Shown here: positions 14,240-21,702 of the stretch, in pieces
Numbering within the stretch: position 1 is the first letter of the stretch
How the letters are laid out: each line of letters opens with the position of its first letter
Assembly: GCA_044228795.1 (NCBI GenBank)
Contig: JBGAUE010000005.1
Location: 1 to 64,000, forward strand
Length of the DNA stretch: 64,000 bases
Reading direction: 5' to 3'
DNA from: M0108 sp044228795
GTDB taxonomy: Bacteria; Pseudomonadota; Gammaproteobacteria; Chromatiales; Chromatiaceae
The notes under the pieces: model-generated
What the model was told of the DNA's origin: nothing
Databases searched by the model: none
The model's input: the letters and a program-made list of their open reading frames with translations, nothing else
Program-made: the position numbers and the translations under genes

Positions 14240-15401
14240 CACCGACATAGCCCCGGCGGATCGCAACCGCTACACCCTGGACGGCGACGCCGCCGTGGAG
14301 GCGCGCATCGCCCGTGACCAGAACCTGGTGGCCCAGGCTGTCACCGCCCTCCTGGCCCCGCCGGTCTTCCGCGGCCTGGTGCTGATGGGCGGTTATGGTC
14401 GCGGGGAAGGCGGCTTCGTCCGGCGTGAGGGCAATCCGGAACCCTACAACGACTACGACTACTTCGTGGTAGTGCGGGGGCTGGATCGGGCGGCCCGGGA
14501 CTCCGTGACCCGGGACCTGGGGGTGGCAGCCAAGGCCCTCGAACACCAGGTTGGGGTCGAAGTGGACTTCGCCCTACTGCGCGAGGACCGGCTGCCGGGC
14601 GCCGAATATTCGCTGATGAATGCCGAGATGCTCTGGGGCCACCGGGTGGTGGCGGGCGATCCGGAGGTGCTCGCCACCATGCCCGCCATGCCCTTCGCCA
14701 CCTTGCCGCCCGGGGAATACACCCGCCTCCTGCTCAATCGCGGCAGCCTGCTGCTGCTGAATCAACGCCGCCTCGGCACCTCCGAGTCGCTCAGTGCCGC
14801 CGATCAGGAAATCCATTTCAAGTATCTGTTCAAGGCCATCCTGGCCTGTGGGGATGCCCGTCTGGCCGGTAGCGGTTGCTACCATCCCTCCTACCTCAAG
14901 AAGATCGAGCGTCTGGAGGCCCTGGACTGGCCGGAGAAGGCCGCCTTCATGGACCTTTACCGGCAAGCCTGGGAAAACAAATTTCACCCTGACTACGCCC
15001 GCTTCGCCGCCGAGGACGCCGCCACCTGGCAGGGGCGCCTGGTCCCCATCTGGCTCGCAACCCTGACCTGGTTCGAGCAAGGGCGCACAGGCCGGTCCAT
15101 CCCGGACTGGAGCGCCTACGGCACCCCCGGCTTTGCCAAGGGCCAAGGGGGAAAATCCTGGGGTGGCTTGCGCAACGCCCTCATCACCCTGCGCGACTTC
15201 GGGCCCGCCGAACTGCTGCGACGGCCAGCCTGGTCCCGGCGTTATCCCCGAGAGCGGCTTATCTCCGCCCTGCCCTTGCTCCTGGAAAAACCCGGTGCCC
15301 CCGCATCCCCGGTGCTGGCCAATGCCCTGGCCCTGGCGCCCGGCTCTGCTTGGCCGGACGCCGTGGCGGCCTTTCTGGGACTGTGGCGGCGCTTCGCCTG
15401 A
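14226..15401 (+). CDS. Nucleotidyltransferase-fold protein of unknown substrate in the EPS operon
   Basis: The 391-residue protein has an N-terminal segment with the signature of the DNA polymerase beta-like nucleotidyltransferase fold. GGYGRGEGG occurs at 55-63, an acidic pair in NDYDYF (Asp76, Asp78) and a third Asp in VEVDFALL (Asp114), so the metal triad looks complete. The rest (about 150-391) is helical, rich in Trp/Tyr/Arg, and unfamiliar to me. It overlaps the preceding GT2 gene by 14 bases, so the two are co-translated. Transfer of a nucleotide to a sugar, lipid or protein in EPS assembly is possible but not shown. No signal peptide. Confidence 0.65.
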   Translation: MSRLDTDIAPADRNRYTLDGDAAVEARIARDQNLVAQAVTALLAPPVFRGLVLMGGYGRGEGGFVRREGNPEPYNDYDYFVVVRGLDRAARDSVTRDLGVAAKALEHQVGVEVDFALLREDRLPGAEYSLMNAEMLWGHRVVAGDPEVLATMPAMPFATLPPGEYTRLLLNRGSLLLLNQRRLGTSESLSAADQEIHFKYLFKAILACGDARLAGSGCYHPSYLKKIERLEALDWPEKAAFMDLYRQAWENKFHPDYARFAAEDAATWQGRLVPIWLATLTWFEQGRTGRSIPDWSAYGTPGFAKGQGGKSWGGLRNALITLRDFGPAELLRRPAWSRRYPRERLISALPLLLEKPGAPASPVLANALALAPGSAWPDAVAAFLGLWRRFA

Positions 15402-15551
15402 GCGGGACCAACCACTTCAAGGGACCGGAGCCTGTGATGTTCCGAGCCACCCAGCTCCTGATATCAGGCTGGGGGGCTTTGGCAGTTGCTACCCCGCGCT
15501 CCCAGGCGGCAAAGGCCTCAAGCTAATTACTTATCACAACCAAGCACAACC

Positions 15552-16931
15552 ATGGCCGACCACATCCTGCTGGCGGGGGGGAACCCGCACTCCCGCTCGG
15601 AAACCGCCGCTGACCTGCGGGATCGCGGTTATGAGGTAACCGCCAGCGCGGATATCGCCGGGGCTCAGCGCGCCCTGGCGACGCAACCACCCGACCTGAT
15701 CCTGTTGGAACATCCCTGGCCCAAGGACCTGGGCAAGCCCCTACTGGAGCGTTGGACTCGGGAATATCCGGTCCTGGTTCTGTGCCTTGAAAGCGAGATC
15801 ACTGCCGCGCTTCAGATCCTGCGCCAGGGGGCGACGGAATTCCTGGTCAAGCCCGTGGATCGGGATGAACTGGCCGACGCCATCCGGCGGATCATCGATA
15901 ACGCCCTCCTCTACCAACGCGGCGAGTTCTACACCAACGTCCTGCGGCACGAGGCGCCGAGTCTGCTGGTCGGGGAAAGCGCGCCTCTGCTCCGGCTCCT
16001 GACCGAACTCCGGGCCGTGGCCCCCAGCGAGGCTACCGTCTTGATCCTGGGTGAAAGCGGGGTCGGCAAGGAGAAGGTGGCCCAGGAGATCCATCGACTG
16101 AGCCCCCGGGCCGGGGGTCCCCTGGTCGCGGTGGACTGTTCCTCCCTACCGGAAACCCTGTTCGAGTCGGAACTCTTTGGCCATGAGCGCGGGGCCTTTA
16201 CCGGCGCCGCTCAAAAAAAACCGGGGCTGATCGAGCAGGCCACGGGGGGAACCCTGTTTCTGGATGAGATCGGCGAGCTGCCCGCCGTCATTCAGGCCAA
16301 GCTCTTGCGCGTCTTGGAGACCAAGCGGTACCGTCGTCTGGGAAGCACCTCCGATTTGCAGGCGGAGGTCAGGATCGTCGCCGCCACCAACCGGGATCTG
16401 GACGGCATGGCCCAGCGGGGTGAATTTCGCCAGGATCTCCTGTATCGCCTCAACGCCTTCGTGGTCGCGGTACCGCCCTTGAGGGATCGACGCGCGGACA
16501 TAGCCCCGCTGGTAAGGCACTTTTTGACGCACTCAGGCTTTTCCCAGCGGATTATCAAGCGCGTCAGCGAAGCGGCCATGCAGCAATTGCAGGCGTATGA
16601 CTGGCCGGGGAATGTGCGGGAAATGCGCAACGTGATCGAGCGGGCCATCATCTTATCTGGCAATAAGATCAAGATCGATGCGGAGCATTTAACCTTGCCG
16701 CGTTCCCTCGCGACCAACTCCGCCACCACCGCCGTGATAACACTGACCTTTGATCATGAACCCACCCTGGCCGAAATCGAGCAAAGCTATCTAAAACTCC
16801 TGCTGGAGCGGCGTTCCGGTAGCCGGGCCGATTTGGCGCGAGTAATGGGTATTGGGGAGCGCACCCTATACCGGCTCTTGGCTGATCTTAAGGCAGATGA
16901 GTCCAAACCCACCGCAAAGGGGTTCGTTTAG
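15552..16931 (+). CDS. Sigma-54-dependent activator with a degenerate receiver domain
   Basis: This NtrC-type activator has 459 residues from the ATG at 15552; the frame opens earlier, at TTG 15486, without a ribosome site. The N-terminal receiver-like domain (1-120) lacks the acidic pocket (ILLAGGNP instead of a D-D pair) and has Glu53 where the phosphorylated Asp should be, while Lys is retained in LVKPVDRDE. The AAA+ domain is complete: Walker A GESGVGKE, the sigma-54 contact loop GAFTGA, Walker B GGTLFLDEIGEL and arginine-finger region. A Fis-type helix-turn-helix (RADLARVMGIGERTLYRLL) ends the protein. It closes the first EPS operon and probably drives sigma-54 promoters nearby, such as the candidate at 18010-18025. 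Confidence 0.9.
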   Translation: MADHILLAGGNPHSRSETAADLRDRGYEVTASADIAGAQRALATQPPDLILLEHPWPKDLGKPLLERWTREYPVLVLCLESEITAALQILRQGATEFLVKPVDRDELADAIRRIIDNALLYQRGEFYTNVLRHEAPSLLVGESAPLLRLLTELRAVAPSEATVLILGESGVGKEKVAQEIHRLSPRAGGPLVAVDCSSLPETLFESELFGHERGAFTGAAQKKPGLIEQATGGTLFLDEIGELPAVIQAKLLRVLETKRYRRLGSTSDLQAEVRIVAATNRDLDGMAQRGEFRQDLLYRLNAFVVAVPPLRDRRADIAPLVRHFLTHSGFSQRIIKRVSEAAMQQLQAYDWPGNVREMRNVIERAIILSGNKIKIDAEHLTLPRSLATNSATTAVITLTFDHEPTLAEIEQSYLKLLLERRSGSRADLARVMGIGERTLYRLLADLKADESKPTAKGFV

Positions 16932-17081
16932 TAATTTTGCCATTTTTTGCCTCGCCTCGGTCTCGTCATCCCCGTTCACTGCTTTGCCTGCCTCCGGTAA
17001 TTTGGCCAAGGCCCTAAAGGGCAACATGAGGAACTGGGTTAGGCGTGAAGCGTAGGTGCGTCCTTATTCCACAGGGATCTC

Positions 17082-17549
17082 CTACTCCTCCCAGCCGAAG
17101 TCTTCCCAACCGAACTTAACGATGACGGTATCGCTACCAGAGGCGAGGGTGATAGCGCGGTTGTCGGTATACAGGCGCAGGCTGACCCCCCGCACACTGT
17201 CGAGCCAGAGGTCATCGGTGCTGACCTCACGGGGCGGGGCGTCGGCCAATTCACTGACGAAGTCGCCTTCCAGGTCGGCGGCGTCGTTGAGGCCATAAAC
17301 TTCTCCGGTGACCTTGACCAGGGTGCCTTTGGCGCCGCCGACCCCCAGACCGTTGACCATCACCTGATAGCTCTGGTCTTGATAGGCAATGGTGGCGCGT
17401 TGGAGGGAGGCGCCACCGCCATCCCTGATGGTGAGGGGGCTGAAGCTGATGAAGGCGGAGGGGGTAACGGTCTGGGCCTGGACGCCGCGACTGAGCAGAA
17501 GGCCAAAGGCGGCGGCGGTGAGAAGCTGGAGGGGGCGATTTAACATCAT
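17082..17549 (-). CDS. Exported protein of unknown function (EPS locus)
   Basis: The 155-residue protein begins with a signal peptide (LNRPLQLLTAAAFGLLLSRGVQAQ, cleavage after AQA-like site) and continues as a beta-rich secreted domain with repeated short strands (ISFSPLTIRDGGGASL, YQVMVNGLGVGG). The C-terminus ends in FGWEDFGWEE, a short acidic-aromatic duplication. I do not recognise a family. It lies 49 bases after another small exported protein on the same strand, probably in one operon served by the sigma-54-like promoter. A matrix or EPS-modifying role is guessed only from context. Confidence 0.65.
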   Translation of the reverse strand: MMLNRPLQLLTAAAFGLLLSRGVQAQTVTPSAFISFSPLTIRDGGGASLQRATIAYQDQSYQVMVNGLGVGGAKGTLVKVTGEVYGLNDAADLEGDFVSELADAPPREVSTDDLWLDSVRGVSLRLYTDNRAITLASGSDTVIVKFGWEDFGWEE

Positions 17550-17598
17550 GGTGGGGGTCTCACAGGGTCTGGGAATGGCGTTTGGGTCGGGGCCCGAC

Positions 17599-17964
17599 TT
17601 ATTCGGTGTAGCCGAGGGTTTGGTCAGTCATGGTCAGAATCAGAGTGCCCTCCCGATCTTCGGTGCGGATGACCATCGCCACCTGCTGGAGGTGGGCCGG
17701 CAGGCGCAGTTCGCCGGTGAAGGCGCCATCGGCGTCGGTGAAGACGTTCTCGAGCAGGCGCAGACCGTTGGGGCCCTCGCTGTAAAAGCTGATCAGGGCG
17801 GGGCTGCCGTCGGTGGCCAGGTGGATGGCGACGGCGGTGCCCTGGCTGGACTGGTAGCGGAAACCCGTGTCGCTAGTGGCGGCCACTGCAGTGCCGGCCA
17901 GGGTCAGCAGCAGGGCCGTCAGCAGGGCGTGGGGGCGGGCGAAAGTGGCAAGGGCGTGGCTCAT
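17599..17964 (-). CDS. Small exported protein of unknown function (EPS locus)
   Basis: A 121-residue protein with an N-terminal signal peptide (hydrophobic run LLTALLLTLAGTAVAA) and a mature domain of about 90 residues predicted as beta strands (GFRYQSSQGTAVAIHLA, LRLPAHLQQVAMVIRT). No cysteine or lipobox, so probably periplasmic or secreted. No family recognised. Its ATG at 17964 sits about 46 bases downstream of a near-consensus -24/-12 promoter, and it precedes the second exported protein. Shared signal peptides, size and context suggest they act together. Confidence 0.65.
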   Translation of the reverse strand: MSHALATFARPHALLTALLLTLAGTAVAATSDTGFRYQSSQGTAVAIHLATDGSPALISFYSEGPNGLRLLENVFTDADGAFTGELRLPAHLQQVAMVIRTEDREGTLILTMTDQTLGYTE

Positions 17965-18009
17965 GGGGCGTCCTGGATGGGAAAGGGATTAGTAACTTGC
18001 ATTGATTAA

Positions 18010-18025
18010 TACAAATCCCGTGCCA
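18010..18025 (-). promoter_or_regulatory. Candidate sigma-54 (-24/-12) promoter
   Basis: On the minus strand TGGCACG, four bases (GGAT), then TTGTA match the sigma-54 consensus TGGCACG-N4-TTGCW except for the C of the -12 GC. The spacing is exact, and the predicted transcription start would fall about 35 bases before the ATG at 17964. An AT-rich inverted repeat (TATCAA at 18043-18048, TTGATA at 18059-18064) lies just upstream and may bind a regulator. Confidence 0.6.
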
Positions 18026-18226
18026 GGCGGAGCCTTACGCTATATCAAACTGATTATATTGATAATATGAATTGTATCCGGGGCTAGATCGGGCCGGCGG
18101 GGGAGACGGACTGCCAGGTGGGCAGCTGGGTGGGACGGTGGCTGCCAAATTGGCGAAAATGGCTTGAGGGTGGGGTTTCCCAAAATCCTTGGACGCGGGC
18201 CGGGAGAAAAATCCGGCCTGGGCCCA

Positions 18227-20599
18227 TCACCGACCAGAGGCTTGGGGATGGTGAGGTTCGCCCAGGTCCGGGCGCCCTAGCCTTTCGTCCCGCAGCAGGC
18301 CATAAGCCACCCCTACCTGCGCGTATTCGGCGATGGTGGGCTCGGACATGGGCGGCAGGGCGTCCGAGTCGGTATAACGGCGTAGCACCGGATAGGCATC
18401 TCCATAGTCCCTGGCGTCCTTGGGTTGCGGGATGGAGGGCTTATCGGGAGGAAAATAGCCTTCATTGACCGCGCGCATCTCCGCCCACAGGGCTGGCAGG
18501 TGGAAATGGGGACCATGTACGGGAATGCCGCGCAGGGGTTCCGCCACCTCATCCGTCTTCGACAGCAGTGAGAGAGGAAAACGGGGTGAAAGCGCCCCCA
18601 GGCCGGTGATGTAGCTGAGCCCTTGGGGATTGGCGCCAAGCTGGGGCTGAGGGGTGAGCCAGGCCCATTCCCGGTAACTGTCCTTGCCGGTGAGATGGTA
18701 GGCCTGCAACAGCGGCAGGGTAGCGGAGGTCGAGCGGCCAAAGGAACCCCAACCCGCCCACTGGATGGCATGATGGGTTGGCGCCCGGAAGGGATGGGCC
18801 TCGGCCTCGCGTATCCGCCAATCCGCCGCAGCCAGGAAGGCCCCCTTCGCCTGCTTGTAAAGAACCGGGTCGCCACTCGGGTCTGCCGTCATCAGATAGG
18901 CCCAGAGCGCCGCCAACCCTTGATCCTTGAAGGAGACATTAGCGGTGGGATCCACCTTCAGGTCCTGCGCCCGACGGCGATAGGCCTCACCATAAACCTG
19001 GCGCCCCGTGGTGCGATACAGCTCAGCGCTGGCCCAAAGCACATTGTCCAGGGCGGAGGTATCGGCATAATCCCCGGCGCGGATGCCCTTGGGGTTCTGG
19101 TAGCGATCACCCTCGGCGGGCCATTGGGGATGGGCCTGGAGAAAATCCCAGGCGGCCTCGGCGGCCTTCAGCACCTTGGCAGCCCTCTCGGGGCGGTAAT
19201 CCCGCAGCAAGCGGGCATGGATGGCCGCGGCGGCGGCGAAAACGGCTGTGGCGTGGGTGGTTTTCTCGAAGATCAGCCTGGGTTGATCGATCCGGTAGGG
19301 GGGCACGCTGTCCCAGGTCGCGCTGTTAATCCGGTAATAGACGCCCCCGTCCTCGGGATCCTGCATGGTCAGCAGCCAGTCCATCCCCCATTCGAGTTCG
19401 TCCAGGACATCGGGCACACCGTTGCCACTTTCGGGGATGCCCAGATCCCCATCCCGGAAGTTCCCCGGCGCGATATCCAGGGCCGCGCCGATCTGGTACC
19501 AGACGGGCCCGGCGTTGACCACATATTGACCATAATCACCCGCGTCGAACCAGCCCCGGTACACCGGGTAGCGACCACCGGCGGTCTCGCCGCGACCCAG
19601 GGGGCTGGTCCCGACAGCCGCGTGAAAGACGCCGTCGAGCCGGGCTGGCACCCCCCCTTCGGGTCGCTCGTAACCGGCATCGGCCCAGGGGGCGAGGATG
19701 GGGGTGCCGTTGCGGCTGGAATAGAAGAGGCGCATGACGGCCCGATAGACGGGTTCATAGACCTCGGCGGCTATGGTGAAGGTATGGGAGATGCCGAGAC
19801 CGGGAACCCGCAGCCGATAGCGCCCGGGCGTGGTCAGGGCTGAGAAATCAACTTCATAAACATCATGGCCGCTCCAGGGATCGGCACCGGCACGCAGTCT
19901 GGCCACACCGGCGAATATCGTCCTGCCGCTGTCGGCCGTAATCACCTCGAATGGGACCTGATCAAGCGGAAGGGGTCCCAAGGTCCCCAGCCAGTTACCG
20001 AGATATGCGAATTTTTTCGCATGAGGCGCATAACCCACCTGATTCACCTGAATCGATCCCGAGAGGCGCTCGGGGTGGTAGGCGAAGGGGATGGCGGCAA
20101 GGGCCGGGCCCAAGGGGCGGCCGACGGCACCTGGGGCACTGGCGACATCCAGCCAGTATTCATGGCCTGGCTGCAGCGGGTAGGGAAAGAGGAGATGGAG
20201 GCGGGCCTCGATAATCGGCTGGCGGTTGCCTTTGAGGCCCACGACCTGCTGATCGCTACCAGCACCCGTGGCGCCGAGGGGCTCACGGTAACGAGGATCA
20301 GTGGGGCTAGAGAGACGGTAGCGCCCGGGGTCGGCCGTGACGCGCGGATGATCCAGCCCCTCCAGCCCCAGGGTTATGGCCCGTTCGGAACGGGTCTCCA
20401 GGTAGCGGACCCCGGGTGCGGGCTTGGGCTCGATCTGGCTGGCGGCGAGGAGCGCCGGGGCCCAGCCCAAGGGGGAGGTGATGCCCACCTGATCTCCTCC
20501 TGCCGGAGGTGCTGAGCAGGCCAGGCCCGCCACGAGCCCAAGGGTGACGCCAAGCCACCGCGCCTGGCCTCCCGGCGGGAGGCGGGGCAGTCTGGTCAA
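18227..20599 (-). CDS. Glycoside hydrolase family 9 protein (endoglucanase-like) of the EPS cluster
   Basis: The 790-residue exported enzyme has an N-terminal hydrophobic signal ending in GLVAGLAC, perhaps a lipoprotein anchor although the lipobox is imperfect. A beta domain of unknown type follows (about 50-175), then a CelD_N Ig-like domain (IQVNQVGYAPHAKKFAYLG, about 183-275) and a GH9 barrel. Catalytic landmarks are GWFDAGDYGQYV (nucleophile-activating Asp near 350), YITGLGALSPRFP, and a C-terminal Glu in SEPTIAEYA (about 751). GH9 enzymes cleave beta-1,4-glucan-type chains by inversion. Inside an EPS cluster it probably trims or releases polymer in the periplasm. Its start overlaps the export protein stop by 4 bases. 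Confidence 0.88.
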   Translation of the reverse strand: MTRLPRLPPGGQARWLGVTLGLVAGLACSAPPAGGDQVGITSPLGWAPALLAASQIEPKPAPGVRYLETRSERAITLGLEGLDHPRVTADPGRYRLSSPTDPRYREPLGATGAGSDQQVVGLKGNRQPIIEARLHLLFPYPLQPGHEYWLDVASAPGAVGRPLGPALAAIPFAYHPERLSGSIQVNQVGYAPHAKKFAYLGNWLGTLGPLPLDQVPFEVITADSGRTIFAGVARLRAGADPWSGHDVYEVDFSALTTPGRYRLRVPGLGISHTFTIAAEVYEPVYRAVMRLFYSSRNGTPILAPWADAGYERPEGGVPARLDGVFHAAVGTSPLGRGETAGGRYPVYRGWFDAGDYGQYVVNAGPVWYQIGAALDIAPGNFRDGDLGIPESGNGVPDVLDELEWGMDWLLTMQDPEDGGVYYRINSATWDSVPPYRIDQPRLIFEKTTHATAVFAAAAAIHARLLRDYRPERAAKVLKAAEAAWDFLQAHPQWPAEGDRYQNPKGIRAGDYADTSALDNVLWASAELYRTTGRQVYGEAYRRRAQDLKVDPTANVSFKDQGLAALWAYLMTADPSGDPVLYKQAKGAFLAAADWRIREAEAHPFRAPTHHAIQWAGWGSFGRSTSATLPLLQAYHLTGKDSYREWAWLTPQPQLGANPQGLSYITGLGALSPRFPLSLLSKTDEVAEPLRGIPVHGPHFHLPALWAEMRAVNEGYFPPDKPSIPQPKDARDYGDAYPVLRRYTDSDALPPMSEPTIAEYAQVGVAYGLLRDERLGRPDLGEPHHPQASGR

Positions 20600-21702
20600 T
20601 TGCTCGACTTTGAGTTCGAGAGCGAACTCTGCAGGACGATGCCGGTCTGGAGGGCCGTGATGGTCGGCACTATCTTGTCGAGCATGCGTGCCCAGGTCGC
20701 GAGACCGGTCGCGGGCACAAAGACAATGTCGCCGGGCTCCAGTTGGACATCCTGGGCCTGGCCCGCGATGACCTTGTTGTAATCCGCGACGATCAGGGTC
20801 GGGTTGGACAGGGAACCACGGATCACATGGATACGCGACAGGTCGGCATCCTGGGTGAAGCCCTCGGCAATAGCCACGGTCCGGGACAGGGGCATCTCCT
20901 CGCGGAAGGCGAAGAGGTTGGGGAGATTGACCTCGCCGATGACATAGACCTCCTTGGATAGCCCCGAGGGGATGCTGATGTAGTCACCCGACTGCATCTG
21001 AATATTGAAGCGCATGTCGCCCTGCCGCAGCAGGCGTACGAAATCCACGGGCAGCACCTTGCCTTCACGGGAGACGAAGGCATGGGTGAGATCGGCGAGT
21101 TCCACCGAACTGGCCCGGTACTGGCCCTTATTCAGGCCTCCGGCCTTGGCGACGGCATCCACTAGGCTGACGTTGGTCTGCAGCGGATAAACGCCTGGTT
21201 TCACCACCTCGCCGGCAATGGTGTAGTTCAGGCTATTGAATTGCTGCACGACCACGGTCACCTTGGGGGACAGCAGATATTGACCCAGGCGGTGGGTGAG
21301 ATCCGCGGTCAGTTCGTCCACGGTCCGCCCCTCAGCCAGGACATCCCCCACCAAGGGGAAGGAGATGTGACCATCGGGGCGCACCGGAACGTCATCCATG
21401 GTCAGATCCGGTTCGTCATAGACTGAGATATTGAGAATATCCGCCTTGCCCAGACGGGGCTTGCTGTTGAGCGCCGCGACCATCTGGTTAAGCTCCGCGA
21501 GCTGTTGCTCGGTGGTCTTGCGCTGACTGATTTCCTGGGGGGGTGGCGGCTTGGCGGCAGCCAGCATGGGCGGGGGGGCATCGCTGGAGGTATCCATCGG
21601 CGTCGTCGTGACGCAGCCCCCAACCAGGGTGCCGAGCAGGACACCAGCCAGACTGCTGGCCAGCAGGGCGGAGGTGATCAGATGCTTAAGGTCAGGCCGC
21701 AT
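20596..21702 (-). CDS. Polysaccharide export outer-membrane lipoprotein (Wza/OPX family)
   Basis: This is the outer-membrane channel component for EPS export. The 368-residue protein has a lipoprotein signal ending LVGGC (Cys30), a poly-saccharide export domain (GKADILNISVYDEPDLTMDDVPVRPDG pattern, about 84-180), then SLBB domains (IAGEVVKPGVYPL and VIGEVNLPNLFAF). The C-terminal helix (ARMLDKIVPTITALQTGIVL) fits the amphipathic barrel-forming helix of Wza. It overlaps the chain-length gene by 11 bases and the GH9 gene by 4, so the three are one operon with the ATPase gene. Function is assigned by family. Confidence 0.93.
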   Translation of the reverse strand: MRPDLKHLITSALLASSLAGVLLGTLVGGCVTTTPMDTSSDAPPPMLAAAKPPPPQEISQRKTTEQQLAELNQMVAALNSKPRLGKADILNISVYDEPDLTMDDVPVRPDGHISFPLVGDVLAEGRTVDELTADLTHRLGQYLLSPKVTVVVQQFNSLNYTIAGEVVKPGVYPLQTNVSLVDAVAKAGGLNKGQYRASSVELADLTHAFVSREGKVLPVDFVRLLRQGDMRFNIQMQSGDYISIPSGLSKEVYVIGEVNLPNLFAFREEMPLSRTVAIAEGFTQDADLSRIHVIRGSLSNPTLIVADYNKVIAGQAQDVQLEPGDIVFVPATGLATWARMLDKIVPTITALQTGIVLQSSLSNSKSSN

